This document shows, one piece after another, positions 1-9,541 of a stretch of 64,000 nucleotides of DNA. The stretch covers positions 51,391-115,390 of the forward strand of contig JAGBNC010000011.1 of assembly GCA_017634595.1 (NCBI GenBank). Reading direction: 5' to 3'. The DNA is from Bacteroidales bacterium. Lineage in GTDB: Bacteria > Bacteroidota > Bacteroidia > Bacteroidales > UBA932. The translations under genes and the position numbers were made by a program. The notes under the pieces were generated by a model that saw only the letters and a program-made list of their open reading frames with translations, was not told the origin of the DNA and searched no databases. How positions within the stretch are numbered: the first letter of the stretch is position 1; the number at the start of each line of letters is the position of its first letter.

Positions 1-923
1 AATTGGATGGATGAGTAAGCAGAAATGCTATGCCGCAGTGTGTTCCCATGGGGCTTGGGCTGGGTGGCGCTTTCGGTGATAACGCTACGATCTGCAGTGT
101 ATGAGAGCTCGGCAAGCAGCTTCCATTCCCTTCGCAGGGCATATTGAAGCGCAGCGCCCCAGGAATTGCAGCGGAAATACATGGTGCTGAGCCCGCTGCC
201 GCCGACCTGGCTGCCGACCCAGTTGCCCAGGCCGCGCATCAAGAACAGCTTTTGGATCTCCTGACTGTTGCTGATAGATGGAGTCGAACGCTCGAAGGTG
301 TTGGAATACAGGGCGCTGAGGCCCAGAGATCCGATGCCCGAATTCCACACCACCGCCGGCCTCACCGACACGCAGTAGTGATACGCTTCAGCACGCGGGT
401 CAATCTGGCCTGCAGCTATCTTGTCGGTGTATTTGACGTGAACTCCGGCCCCGACTTTCTCTCCGAGGGGCATGGCTGCCTTGAACTGCATCAGGTACGA
501 CTGCTTTTTCCACTGTCCTGCCACGGAGTCGGCGGCGGAGTAGAGGAAGCGCTCGTCATAGGGGTCGTTGAGCAGCGTGTTGAATGATGCTCCCGATTCG
601 GATGCATTATTGTAGGTGAAGCGTCCCCAGACGCTTACCTTGCCGATTTGCCTGGCTCCTTGAGTGTCGAAGTGGAGCTTGCCCTCGCTCGTTCCGGTCT
701 GAAGCTGCCGGAAGTCGCCGCCCGAATGAGCGTACCCGGCATCAAGAGTGTTAAAGTCTGACGGCGCTTCAAAAGCGAGAGCGCCGGCATTGGAAGATTC
801 CATCCACTGAGCCTTGACAAGGTTGAGCCTGGTCCAGGCTTTGTCGTGGGACTCCTGGGCTGAACTCCGCAGGCAGGCAAGCGTTGCGAGTGACGCAAAA
901 AGTATGACCTTGTAGATTCTCAT
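1..923 (-). CDS. DUF6850-like outer-membrane beta-barrel protein (partial)
   Basis: The frame is open from an ATG at 923 to the window edge with no stop, giving at least 307 residues; the C-terminus lies outside. A signal peptide is visible (MRIYKVILFASLATLACLRSSAQ). The rest is rich in aromatic residues, Gly and alternating polar/non-polar strands (for example VSVWGRFTYNN), as in outer-membrane barrels. Its ATG overlaps the stop of the DUF4876 gene by four bases (ATGA), so it is the last visible gene of the operon starting at 10696. The DUF6850 assignment rests on remembered gene order (TonB receptor, DUF4876, DUF6850) and general look, not on a search. Function unknown; probably an outer-membrane partner of the neighbouring receptor. 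Confidence 0.72.
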   Translation of the reverse strand, partial: MRIYKVILFASLATLACLRSSAQESHDKAWTRLNLVKAQWMESSNAGALAFEAPSDFNTLDAGYAHSGGDFRQLQTGTSEGKLHFDTQGARQIGKVSVWGRFTYNNASESGASFNTLLNDPYDERFLYSAADSVAGQWKKQSYLMQFKAAMPLGEKVGAGVHVKYTDKIAAGQIDPRAEAYHYCVSVRPAVVWNSGIGSLGLSALYSNTFERSTPSISNSQEIQKLFLMRGLGNWVGSQVGGSGLSTMYFRCNSWGAALQYALRREWKLLAELSYTADRSVITESATQPKPHGNTLRHSISAYSSIQ

Positions 924-2122
924 TGTGCAGTTGTCCATGTGCTCCATGATGGCCTCTTGACTCCGTCGCGCCGGATTTCGGGTTTGTCGCTGACGGTGAA
1001 ATCTTCAGAGGTGTTGTTAGTATCCTGCAGGATGATGCTCCCGTCCTCACGCGTCCCGGCCACCTTGCGCACTACGCTCTGGTTGCCGCCGGTCGTGTTG
1101 CATTTTATCCATCCTGCATCCAGTTCGCTTTCCAGCCGCTTGTCATCAGGATTCTCTGTCTTCAGGAAATCGACAGCGTCCAGAATGTCGGCTTTAAGTA
1201 CCTCCTGACCGTAGTTGTTGGCATGATTGGACTCCAGGTACTCGCCATCTTTGCGCAACGGCTGCGAAGGGTAGAAAATGACCCAGGCACCGTCGGTGAA
1301 ACGGCCGAACTGGTTGCCCAGACCGCTCTCCTTGATAGTGCAGGCCAGCGTCATGTTTATGGCGTTGGCGTCAGTCTGTCCGCCTTTTTCCTTGTATTTA
1401 TCGCAGATAGTCTCGAATTCCGCAGTGGACAGGTCAAGGGTGTTGGCAATGCGGGCATGGTCTATTGCAGATGCTGCAATTACGAATGACTCGCCGGGGG
1501 CGACAGGGTAGTCGCTGCCATTGCCGGGAATCTGCCAGACGTAGGTGCCTATGAACACATAGTCGGATGCATTGGGAAGTTTGTCCTTGAAGTCATAGAT
1601 TTTGTAGCTCATAGGATCGCCAAGGCATATTCCGTCGGCATATACTGTCTGGTCGGAATTGTTGTAGATCTCAAAGAAGGTGTCTTTGAGGTAACGCGCG
1701 GAGGTGGATCCTGTGACCATGCTGGCGTTGTAGTGTATCTCTTTGAATACCAGTGCTGAAGAAGCTGAAGCGGTGACTTTGATCAGGGTGTGTACGGGTT
1801 CACTGCCTACGATCTTGACTGCGTTGGCCGTGCCGATGTAGTTGTATGCGCGTCCGCCACTGCTGCCATGAGCTTGCACAGTAATATTGTATATGCCGGG
1901 AACTACGCTTATGGTCTGGGCCGAACCGGCTGACATTGTGGCCTCCAGTGCTTCTTCCGTCCCGATATTGGTCAGTTTGACTTTGTATGATTCTGGTTTG
2001 GGAGCATCGCCCAGTGCGGATTCATCAATCCCTGGGCTCCATTCAGCAAGTCTGACAGCCTGTGTAGGCTGACAGGCCGCTGCTATGGTGCAAGCCAGAA
2101 TCGCTAAAACGAACTTTTTCAT
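920..2122 (-). CDS. DUF4876 domain lipoprotein
   Basis: 400 residues. Type II signal peptide with lipobox AAAC and lipidation Cys17. The N-terminal part (about 20-120) looks like a carboxypeptidase-regulatory or Ig-like domain; the central part has a lamin-tail-like pattern (KEIHYNAS, FFEIYNNSDQTVYADGICLG), typical of DUF4876 surface proteins of Bacteroidales. It overlaps the upstream TonB-receptor gene by 4 bases and the downstream barrel gene by 4 bases, so it is translationally coupled to both. Likely a surface-exposed partner of the TonB-dependent receptor, comparable in position (not in sequence) to SusD-type lipoproteins. Substrate unknown. Confidence 0.8.
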   Translation of the reverse strand: MKKFVLAILACTIAAACQPTQAVRLAEWSPGIDESALGDAPKPESYKVKLTNIGTEEALEATMSAGSAQTISVVPGIYNITVQAHGSSGGRAYNYIGTANAVKIVGSEPVHTLIKVTASASSALVFKEIHYNASMVTGSTSARYLKDTFFEIYNNSDQTVYADGICLGDPMSYKIYDFKDKLPNASDYVFIGTYVWQIPGNGSDYPVAPGESFVIAASAIDHARIANTLDLSTAEFETICDKYKEKGGQTDANAINMTLACTIKESGLGNQFGRFTDGAWVIFYPSQPLRKDGEYLESNHANNYGQEVLKADILDAVDFLKTENPDDKRLESELDAGWIKCNTTGGNQSVVRKVAGTREDGSIILQDTNNTSEDFTVSDKPEIRRDGVKRPSWSTWTTAQ

Positions 2123-4929
2123 ATTTTCAATTTAATCTCAAATCCGAAATACATAGGGTTATTAAGCTCGGTGAAGCTGCCCTTGGTGATCTCCGAAGGG
2201 TCGAGCGGACGCGAGTTGAAGAGATTGTTGACATAGAAGGAGGCGGTCATGAACTTGCGTATCTCCTTGGTTACGTTGAGGTTGAATACCACAGTAGGAA
2301 TGGTGTGACTGACGATGAAGCGAGAGTCGGAAAGCTGGCCTATCATGTACCGGTAAGCGGGGTCTTGGGCCATTTCCGGGGTGAAGTTGTGCATTAGTCC
2401 GTCTTCAATCGACAGGTAACGCTGCGGGGCCTCGTCGTTATGATACTCCGTCCAGTTCTTGGTGAAAACGTTGAGTTGCGTGGTGAGCGTGACTACAAAA
2501 CCTATGGAAGGAATGTTGTGCGTGGCCCTCAGGGTAGTAAGGAACTTTTCGTAATGGTATTTCCTCACGCCCGGGTCGTAAATGGACACATTGCTGCCCA
2601 CATAGCTTCCTTCCTTGAGGTTGAGCGAGAAGCTGTCGCCGTTGCTGGATGACATGGAATGCATCCAGGCGCCGTTGAGGAAGAAGGATGTACGGATGCC
2701 GTTGAAACGTCCCAGGTCAAGTTCGTATTCGAGCCCGTAATGATGCTCCCATGCGTTGTTTGACGGCATGTACCAGCCGAAGAAGCGATGGGTATCGACA
2801 TCCTGGGCGAACAGGGGAGCGCCGTCGGAGCCGTGTCCTGCTATGGTCCATGTCTTGTAAGGGACCCAGGCGAAGCTTTCCATGAGCCTGGAGAAGCTGT
2901 AGCCGTTCTTCATCAGCTCATCGTACAGGGTCACCCCCAGGCGGTAACGCTGGGCAATCTTCAGGTCGAAGCCTATTTCAGCCTTGCGGTTGCGCGCTAT
3001 TTCAAGCTTTGGATTGACTGCGCGGTAGATGCGTGTAGTAGCCATGACCGTGCGGTCGCTCTCCAGTGTAGCCTCGCTGGTGTTGATGTTTACCTGATCA
3101 TAGTAAGCGTCGGTAGGGTAGAGGTAGGCCGATGTGGGCGCCTTGGCCGTTATTCCCCAGCCTCCGCGGAGCGTCCAGATATCTGGAATCAAGTCCAGGG
3201 ATGCGTTGATACGGGGGCCCAGAGCCGTCAGGCCGTTCACTATGTCAAATCTCAGACCGGCGGTCAGGTTGAAATTGCGCCGCAGCACTTTGGCCCTGAA
3301 ACTGTTCTCGGCGAAAATGCCTGTCTGATTGACAAACGGAATGTCGTAAAGGGGCCTCTCGCGGTAACCGGACTCGGTGTTGGTGCGGTTGGGGGGAAGT
3401 CCCTCGGTAAACACAAGACCGCGTCCAAGGTTGCCCTCAGACTTGAAGTCGGCGCCGACTATGATTTTCTCGCTTATGTCGCCCCACTGCTTGTACATGT
3501 TCAGATACGCCTTAGCGAAAGTGCTGAGCTCTTTGCCGTAGAAGTCGTAGTGGCAGAAATATGAGTAGGGCGTCATGATGGCGTAGGCGTAGGGATCGGT
3601 CCCGAATGATGTTATTTCACGTCCTTCGGTGTCAAATATACGTTTGCCCACAGCATCGGCCACTGTGCTGCCGTCAGTCATGTTTGTGGTGAAAATGGCA
3701 ATGGCGTTGATGTTGTCCTGCTCACGGAACGATTCTTTGTAAGTATAGCTGTGCGAAAGGTCGTAGCGTAAGGTCTTAAGCCAGCCGCGGTTGATGTTCC
3801 AGGTGCCGTTGGTGTTGATGCGGAATCCGAGTGACGTGCCTCCGGATGCAAGGTTGGTACGGAGGTCGTCCGGATTCTTGTCGCGTGTGTCTTTCCCGAG
3901 CCTGAGGTCGAGTGCGGTGGACGTATTGAGCTGACCGAAGCGTTTTGACCACAGTCCCTTGACATTGAGCCTCTGGTAATGGGCGTATGATTCGGTAGTC
4001 TTGGCATTGGAGTAGGCATAGTCGCCCGACAGGTGCAGGTCTCCGGCTTTCTCGCTGAGCCTGAATCCTTTGGATACGGCGGCCTGGTAGATCTTCGGGT
4101 CGGCTTTCAGGCGTATGGTCAGGGGCTCCGCGCCGGCCTTGGAGTTGATGATGACGGCCCCGGCCGTAAGGTCTCCGTACTGCACCGAAGGAATGCCGCG
4201 TATGACTTCAACGGACTCTATGTTGTCGGTGGAAAGCTGGCGTACGTCAATGCCGCCTCCGGGCGAGGCTCCTGCGGCGGAAACCGATGTCCCGGCTATA
4301 GCTGACGATACGCCGTTCATCACAGCGGTTATGCCTTCCATGTTGGCGTTGTTGGACATGGGAGCACCGTCAACGATGATGGCGGTACCGAGGCTGTTCA
4401 TGTCGCTGCCGTCGACGGAACGCAGGTTGATGCTATGGGCGGAGCTGAGGTCGGGATTGGTTATTGAGGCTCCCGGCAGGAGCTGCATGATGTCGCGCAG
4501 CGAACTTGTCTGGCTGTGGTCAATGGCCTGGCGCGAAATCAGCGATGCTGTAGATTCGCCCGCCTTGGACGCTTCGGCTACTACGTGCACTTCTTCCAGA
4601 CGGAAGGAGCTCTGTGTGAGCACGAAATCCCGGCGCAGGTCACCCCTGACGGTAATGGTGGTGTCCAGGGTCTCATACCCGATCAGCTGTATGTTAAGCT
4701 CGTATGTGCCAGGATCGATCCCGGTCAGACGATAGTCTCCGTTCTGGTCGGTTGTCGCGTAAACCCCTGCCGGCTTGAGCAGTACTACCGCATAGTCCAC
4801 GGGTACTTTCTTGCCGTCCTCTACAGTGCTCACCTTACCATACAGCGAGGCCTTCTGCTGGGCCGCCAGTCCGGGACCCAGCAGAAGCAGCAACATTGTG
4901 CAGATGTGTATTTTACTTGGTATGTGCAT
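2119..4929 (-). CDS. TonB-dependent outer-membrane receptor with carboxypeptidase-regulatory-like domain
   Basis: 936 residues. Signal peptide ending near LGPGLAAQQ, then a CarboxypepD_reg-like domain (about 28-105: LYGKVSTV, YRLTGIDPGTYELNIQLIGYETL), a plug domain (about 110-260: LRDIMQLLPGASI, IESVEVIRGIPSVQYGDLTAGAVIINSKAG) and a long barrel ending in the Phe/Ile-rich strand MYFGFEIKLKI. It is not a SusC type: there is no SusD partner, and the neighbours are DUF4876 and DUF6850 proteins. The start lies 17 bases inside the C25 peptidase gene, so its expression is tied to that gene. It should import or bind an unknown ligand using TonB energy. It could equally act in surface export or anchoring. 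Confidence 0.9.
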   Translation of the reverse strand: MHIPSKIHICTMLLLLLGPGLAAQQKASLYGKVSTVEDGKKVPVDYAVVLLKPAGVYATTDQNGDYRLTGIDPGTYELNIQLIGYETLDTTITVRGDLRRDFVLTQSSFRLEEVHVVAEASKAGESTASLISRQAIDHSQTSSLRDIMQLLPGASITNPDLSSAHSINLRSVDGSDMNSLGTAIIVDGAPMSNNANMEGITAVMNGVSSAIAGTSVSAAGASPGGGIDVRQLSTDNIESVEVIRGIPSVQYGDLTAGAVIINSKAGAEPLTIRLKADPKIYQAAVSKGFRLSEKAGDLHLSGDYAYSNAKTTESYAHYQRLNVKGLWSKRFGQLNTSTALDLRLGKDTRDKNPDDLRTNLASGGTSLGFRINTNGTWNINRGWLKTLRYDLSHSYTYKESFREQDNINAIAIFTTNMTDGSTVADAVGKRIFDTEGREITSFGTDPYAYAIMTPYSYFCHYDFYGKELSTFAKAYLNMYKQWGDISEKIIVGADFKSEGNLGRGLVFTEGLPPNRTNTESGYRERPLYDIPFVNQTGIFAENSFRAKVLRRNFNLTAGLRFDIVNGLTALGPRINASLDLIPDIWTLRGGWGITAKAPTSAYLYPTDAYYDQVNINTSEATLESDRTVMATTRIYRAVNPKLEIARNRKAEIGFDLKIAQRYRLGVTLYDELMKNGYSFSRLMESFAWVPYKTWTIAGHGSDGAPLFAQDVDTHRFFGWYMPSNNAWEHHYGLEYELDLGRFNGIRTSFFLNGAWMHSMSSSNGDSFSLNLKEGSYVGSNVSIYDPGVRKYHYEKFLTTLRATHNIPSIGFVVTLTTQLNVFTKNWTEYHNDEAPQRYLSIEDGLMHNFTPEMAQDPAYRYMIGQLSDSRFIVSHTIPTVVFNLNVTKEIRKFMTASFYVNNLFNSRPLDPSEITKGSFTELNNPMYFGFEIKLKI

Positions 4930-6982
4930 TGTCTTCGAGTCTTCTGAGAGTGCGGTGCACTTCGTCCGCTACCTTAGCGTCTGATATGTCAAGAGCTTTC
5001 AGACGTGAGTATATCTCCTGCCTGCGGCAAGAATGGGTGTACCATCCCAGGGCTTCGGCGGCCTTGAGACGCAGCTCTTCCGCTGCTGCCGAGTCGGCTA
5101 TGATAGTAATCATAGGATCGATAGCGGCCGGTATGCATGCATTGCGCTGGTGGCTGATAGTGAAAGCTTTGTCCTTTGTGGAAATGCTGTCGTCCAGCAG
5201 AGCGTCGATGTCTTTCCGGCTGCTTTTTACGCTTCCGCATATGCGTGCTACGGTGCTCTCGAATTCATCCTCGGCCGGCCATGTCCCGTCCCAAGCTTTT
5301 CGCAGCGCTTGCTCTACGTCGTCGGCAGGGTAGAGGCTGAATGCGTTCAGGAGATGGTACCTTACGCGTGAGGATTCCTGCGGGTCGAGGTAATGGTTTG
5401 CAATCAACTCTAGGAGCTCAGGGGCGCCATAGTTCTCGGCATAGCGTGCGGCCATGCGGCGCAGCATCTCGTAAGAGTCGTTGAGGCCGGCGCGGATTGC
5501 CGCATCAACGAAGCCCAGATAAGAAGCTTCGCGCATAATGCGGTAAAATGCTTCCAGACGCACATTCATGGACGGGTCGCTGCGAAGAGTGATCAGGCAC
5601 TTGTCGAAGTTGTACTTGCCGTCATGATAGGCTTTGCTCCTTGTGAGGTCGGGGCTCTTTGCCTTTGACACTGCGAAGCAGTAGGTAGGATCGCCGAACA
5701 AGTGCGACTCGATAGTCATGTAGTTCCGGGCCCACTCTCCAACGCAGTATCCTGCGCTGAGCAGCCCAGCGAGTTCGTTCTTCCAATGGTCCTGGATAAT
5801 ATTGACTGAATTTGCGGTGACGGCCATAGTGCTGCTGCCGTGTCCGAAGGCATAGCGCGATGCAATGTAGTCGTCGTGCAGGAATGCACCGTTGAAGCAG
5901 GCATCGAGCAATATAATCTTGGCCCCTGATGTGTAGGAATCCAGGTCTTCCAGAGTGATGTCAACAGCTGCGGCGCGCAGTGAGTCTTGCCGGATCAGTC
6001 CCGGATCGTCCCAGCCTTTCAGCCATGATGCCGGCACATCATAGGACTGTATAAGCTCAGATGCGGTCTTGTCTTTGTCGCGGGAACGGCGCATCCGGGA
6101 GCGCAGGGCCGACTTGACATTCTCTATATGCTCTGAAGTCATGTAGGTGTAAGGCTCCTTGCTTATGTACTGCGCTCCCACGGCACCGTGGCTATGGATA
6201 TGGGCGAAGTCGATTGAATTGTCGGCAAGGGCCGACATAAGGCGTTTGCGGGTGAAGCGGTCTTCGTCGAAATTAAGAAAGCGGACCTGCCCTTCAGGCT
6301 CCTTCAGTGCGAACTGGTCGTAGTAGGCGCGCTCTTCGTCGATACGTGCATTGATGCTCTCGGAGCTGTTGCCGTGACCGCCGAAATGGAATACTTTATC
6401 CAGAGGGTCGCGGGTAGCCTTTGCTGCCGCAGCGCGGTCGAGGAACTCGCATATCAGCTCGTGGAAACTGTGGTCCGGGTCGCTCTTAGAGGGCTTAATG
6501 CGCGCCGAGTAAATGTTGCAATGGACGCGCTGGGCTCCTTCCGGAGAGAGATCGTAGTACCAAAGATCTCCGTCCCTTTGTAGATAATTGAAGCGTAGTG
6601 AGAAATCGTCGTAGAAGCGGTCGGAGGGTATGGAGGAACGCTTGATGGGCATGCCCGGATTCATCTTGAAGGCTGTAGCAAGATGATGTGCACGGCGAAT
6701 CATAGGTATGGGGATGTCTCCTACCAGTACTGCACCTTCGAGGCCGTCATGGAGCCAGAGGTGGCGCAGCGTATCGCGCAGCATATCCGGAGTCCAGTCG
6801 GCCACGAGGACGAATACATTTTTCTTGTCGTACTTTTTGATTGAGTCCGAGTAGCGGCCTATGGCGCTTGCCGCCGCCTGATATGTGGCTTTGTCGGCAA
6901 CCACGGCTACGCTTGTCCTGCCCTTCGCCTGTATGCTCAGACAAGCAAAGGCAGCGACGGCCAATATCAGTATTTTCTTCAT
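4913..6982 (-). CDS. Gingipain-fold (C25, caspase-like) secreted peptidase with C-terminal HEAT-like region
   Basis: 689 residues with a signal peptide (cleavage near IQA-KGR, residue 19). The C25 fold is marked by VGDIPIPM (about 87-94), IPSDRFYDD (118-126), the catalytic His in HIHSHGAVG (His265) and the catalytic Cys in LLDACFNGAF (Cys362), then HLFGDPTYCF (428-436), which ends the catalytic domain as in gingipains. Residues about 450-689 are helical, Ala/Leu/Arg rich and HEAT-repeat-like, in place of the Ig domain and C-terminal sorting domain of true gingipains. Family knowledge: C25 enzymes are Arg/Lys-specific cysteine peptidases. Start overlaps the fimbrillin stop by four bases. I infer a dedicated processing role in this operon; the substrate is not shown by the sequence. 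Confidence 0.82.
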   Translation of the reverse strand: MKKILILAVAAFACLSIQAKGRTSVAVVADKATYQAAASAIGRYSDSIKKYDKKNVFVLVADWTPDMLRDTLRHLWLHDGLEGAVLVGDIPIPMIRRAHHLATAFKMNPGMPIKRSSIPSDRFYDDFSLRFNYLQRDGDLWYYDLSPEGAQRVHCNIYSARIKPSKSDPDHSFHELICEFLDRAAAAKATRDPLDKVFHFGGHGNSSESINARIDEERAYYDQFALKEPEGQVRFLNFDEDRFTRKRLMSALADNSIDFAHIHSHGAVGAQYISKEPYTYMTSEHIENVKSALRSRMRRSRDKDKTASELIQSYDVPASWLKGWDDPGLIRQDSLRAAAVDITLEDLDSYTSGAKIILLDACFNGAFLHDDYIASRYAFGHGSSTMAVTANSVNIIQDHWKNELAGLLSAGYCVGEWARNYMTIESHLFGDPTYCFAVSKAKSPDLTRSKAYHDGKYNFDKCLITLRSDPSMNVRLEAFYRIMREASYLGFVDAAIRAGLNDSYEMLRRMAARYAENYGAPELLELIANHYLDPQESSRVRYHLLNAFSLYPADDVEQALRKAWDGTWPAEDEFESTVARICGSVKSSRKDIDALLDDSISTKDKAFTISHQRNACIPAAIDPMITIIADSAAAEELRLKAAEALGWYTHSCRRQEIYSRLKALDISDAKVADEVHRTLRRLEDNAHTK

Positions 6983-9396
6983 AGTAGCTCTTCTATTGCG
7001 GGACGTATAGGGAAAACATATTGCCTGTTGCTGCCGAATGTGAAATTAACGGCTCCCTTGTTGTAACAGTTGAGGTTGAAGCCGGCTGTGGCGTTGTTGG
7101 CGTTGGCAGCCCAGTATGAGAAGCCTGTGCCTACATTCCTTAAGGCAGCAAACACCTTGGTAGAGGTCATGTTGCTGGTGGACATCGACCCGGTGGCAGG
7201 GAAGAAGATGGTCTGCCCGGTTTTGCCAGGAGCGGAGTAGAACAGGTATCCGTCATTGAAATCTCCTTCGGTATTGTCCTTGCTGAAGGCGCTGAATGCT
7301 CCAATAGGAGGCAGGCAGCATCCCGGAGGGCAGGGGTCGTATATAGTCTTGACTACCGGGAGGGCGTTGGCGTCAGACGTGGCGCTTGAGGAGAAAGCAC
7401 CTTGTGTGCCGTTCCACAGGTTGGAATACTTGCCGTCGCCACCGGAGTTCAGATTATATACGGTGGGATTCTGTATGTATGCGGCGATGTCGCCGCCCAG
7501 CTGGGCATGTCTTGTGCCGACGGTATCTCTCCGTGATGTCGTGTACCAGACTTTTTTGCTCCCGTTTTCGGCAGGATCGCAAGGGGTGCCGTCGGATGCG
7601 ACGAAGGGATCTTTACGTCCGTACTGGTAGAATGTGCAGTTACCGATGATATTTGCCGGCAGTTCAGCTCCTGTCTGCACAAGCACCAGGTCCATGGTCT
7701 TTCCGCTGCCTTGATGTGTTATGCGGATGCGTGTGGTAGCATTTTCATAAGAAATGGGGGTGTCGTATGGAGCCACCCATCCCAGGTTCATGCTGCTCAT
7801 CCTGTATGTGTTGCCGGCCTTGTTGGTGATGGTTATGGACTGGAATTCTTCAGCCGGAGCACCGCAAACCCATATATGCCAGCTCCAGACCACTTTCCCG
7901 TCTGCGTCCACTGCACTTATCAGTGCGTTGCCTTCACGGATGCTCTCCTGAGGCACGGTGAATACTATCCTGTCTGATGAACTGCCGTCCCCGACGAGCC
8001 TGACTTCTTGTACGAGCCCGATAACATCTTCCCATTCTAAGCGGGCGCTCACCGCCTTGGCGCCGGCTCCGTTGATGTACGGGCTGGTGATGGGACTGCC
8101 GTCAGCTCCGATGAAGGGCGTGAGGGCTTTGTCGCCGCTTGCCTCCGGCGCGAAAGCCGCTGTGTTTTCGGCGCCGCCCCGGATGGCATTGCCGTACACC
8201 AGAGGGAAAGCATATATACCAGGCGAAGTGACAATGTAGCAGTTGGCGGTGCAAGTGCCGCTCTGCGATGCGCCCATCAGTGATGCGTTATCTACGGGCA
8301 GGTTGACGGGGCCTGCCTCGGAACCTCTGTAAGATGCGGAACGAAGACGCCGTACGTTGGCGTTCAGTCCGCCGGAACACTTGGTGGGCTTCAGCTTGAT
8401 GATGGATCCCTCGGCGGTAAACAGTTCCTCCAACTGGTCCGAGCCGTCGGGGTACTCTATGCTCACAGGGCCGGAAGTATTGAGTTTATACTGCAGGGAG
8501 GTGGTGCCGGAATAGGAGTACACCAGATACTTTTCCTCACCTGGATTCAGCCTGCCGCTGATGTTCTGGTCGGAGTAGTCGAGGTACATGTCTGCATCCG
8601 TGTCCTTGAGCGTCAGCGTTACGGCACCGGTGCGCAAGCGAGTGCTTCTGCGGGCGGAGACACTCTTGGCCGTTACTTTCTCGGCGGAGCCTGAGGGGCC
8701 TTTGAAGGTGAGGGTGACCCCCTTGTGGAAGGTCTGCGGAGCTATTGCAATGTAGTATAGTCCTTTTTCCAGGATCTTGCCGCCATCGGAAATGCTGACT
8801 TCTTTGACTCCGGAAATGATGGCCGGATCAGGATCAGCCGAAGTGGAGGCGCTCAGCCTCAGAGAACCGGCAACCAGCTCTCCGTTGTTGCCGCGGAACG
8901 ATATTTCGCTGACCCCGTCGGTCTGGAGGTCCACTTCGACCAGTGCGACGCAGGTTTTGAAATTGAATTCTTTGGTCTTGGTGGCCGCTACTGCAATTAT
9001 ATTGCTGAACTGACCGTGTATGGCTTTCTGGGCCTGGGGGAGCGTGGTGGTGATGCTGCCCGTTGAGTTGCTTGCACTTTCGTCGTAAGGGTAAAGTGCA
9101 TAATAGGTGCTCTGGGCAGGCACGGCCGGACCTTCCATCCAGGTGGAGGTGCCGGACGAAGCCACGGTGTACTGGTACTTGTCGTTCTTGTTGAAGATGC
9201 AGATTTTATCCGTACCCTCTTCCCAGCAGATGGTGTAGCCTTCGCCCAGACGGGCTTTGGTGGCGTCGGTAATACCGTCGGTTCCGCTTATCTCGAAACG
9301 TGAGATACCTGTCTGGGGCCCGTCCTCAAATCCTTCTTTGGCGCAGGAGACCGCAACTGCTGCGGCTGCAAGCATAATTATCAATGTCTTTTTCAT
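6979..9396 (-). CDS. Fimbrillin-A-clan (Mfa-like/BF2992-type) surface lipoprotein
   Basis: 805 residues. Lipoprotein signal with AVSC lipobox (Cys18). Residues about 40-260 follow the fimbrillin-A-clan pattern (TKARLGEGYTICWEEGTDKICIFN, TYYALYPYD, and a later segment of alternating strands). The C-terminal part contains the DPCPPG motif and a FISUMP-like region ending YVFPIRPAIEELL, common in Bacteroidales surface lipoproteins. A strong AGGAGG lies 8 bases before the ATG and overlaps the stop of the 42-residue peptide gene. It is immediately followed, with a 4-base overlap, by a gingipain-fold protease. Possibly a pilus tip or anchor subunit, or a surface adhesin. Not a classic FimA/Mfa1 major subunit, given its length. 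Confidence 0.8.
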   Translation of the reverse strand: MKKTLIIMLAAAAVAVSCAKEGFEDGPQTGISRFEISGTDGITDATKARLGEGYTICWEEGTDKICIFNKNDKYQYTVASSGTSTWMEGPAVPAQSTYYALYPYDESASNSTGSITTTLPQAQKAIHGQFSNIIAVAATKTKEFNFKTCVALVEVDLQTDGVSEISFRGNNGELVAGSLRLSASTSADPDPAIISGVKEVSISDGGKILEKGLYYIAIAPQTFHKGVTLTFKGPSGSAEKVTAKSVSARRSTRLRTGAVTLTLKDTDADMYLDYSDQNISGRLNPGEEKYLVYSYSGTTSLQYKLNTSGPVSIEYPDGSDQLEELFTAEGSIIKLKPTKCSGGLNANVRRLRSASYRGSEAGPVNLPVDNASLMGASQSGTCTANCYIVTSPGIYAFPLVYGNAIRGGAENTAAFAPEASGDKALTPFIGADGSPITSPYINGAGAKAVSARLEWEDVIGLVQEVRLVGDGSSSDRIVFTVPQESIREGNALISAVDADGKVVWSWHIWVCGAPAEEFQSITITNKAGNTYRMSSMNLGWVAPYDTPISYENATTRIRITHQGSGKTMDLVLVQTGAELPANIIGNCTFYQYGRKDPFVASDGTPCDPAENGSKKVWYTTSRRDTVGTRHAQLGGDIAAYIQNPTVYNLNSGGDGKYSNLWNGTQGAFSSSATSDANALPVVKTIYDPCPPGCCLPPIGAFSAFSKDNTEGDFNDGYLFYSAPGKTGQTIFFPATGSMSTSNMTSTKVFAALRNVGTGFSYWAANANNATAGFNLNCYNKGAVNFTFGSNRQYVFPIRPAIEELL

Positions 9397-9408
9397 GATC
9401 TTGTCCTC

Positions 9409-9537
9409 CTACCATGTCCAGTCAATGTCTTGACTCTCTGTAAAATCATCGGTTGAGCCGCCGACGACGCTGTCACAAATCATCAGCCTCGTCAAGGCCT
9501 CTGATAAGCAGACTTCGGGTTTGATGTAACGTGTCAT
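9409..9537 (-). CDS. Small peptide upstream of fimbrillin-like gene (42 residues)
   Basis: A short frame from ATG 9537 to TAG 9409 encodes MTRYIKPEVCLSEALTRLMI followed by an Asp/Ser-rich tail ending in DIDWTW. The start lies 4 bases after the AAA ATPase stop and the stop lies 12 bases before the fimbrillin ATG, so it fills the gap exactly. Its stop codon overlaps the AGGAGG of the next gene. The layout (basic YIKP start, central hydrophobic stretch, acidic C-terminus with Trp) is like short unnamed proteins I recall next to fimbrillin-type genes in Bacteroidales. No signal peptide is evident. Function unknown; possibly a small structural, regulatory or coupling peptide. Confidence 0.6.
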   Translation of the reverse strand: MTRYIKPEVCLSEALTRLMICDSVVGGSTDDFTESQDIDWTW

Positions 9538-9541
9538 ATTC

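Noticed and set aside
144-587. Plus-strand open frame of 147 codons near the left edge
   Set aside because: It lies opposite the long minus-strand outer-membrane protein frame, which has a signal peptide and is open for 307 codons. Similar opposite-strand frames over other genes (for example 2788-3564, 13905-14300, 19456-20097, 36338-37285, 44722-45609) were left out for the same reason.
6979-9396. Calling the fimbrillin-clan protein a FimA or Mfa1 major pilin
   Set aside because: It is about twice their length and ends in a FISUMP-like region, with no clear donor-strand end; the role as pilin is not supported.
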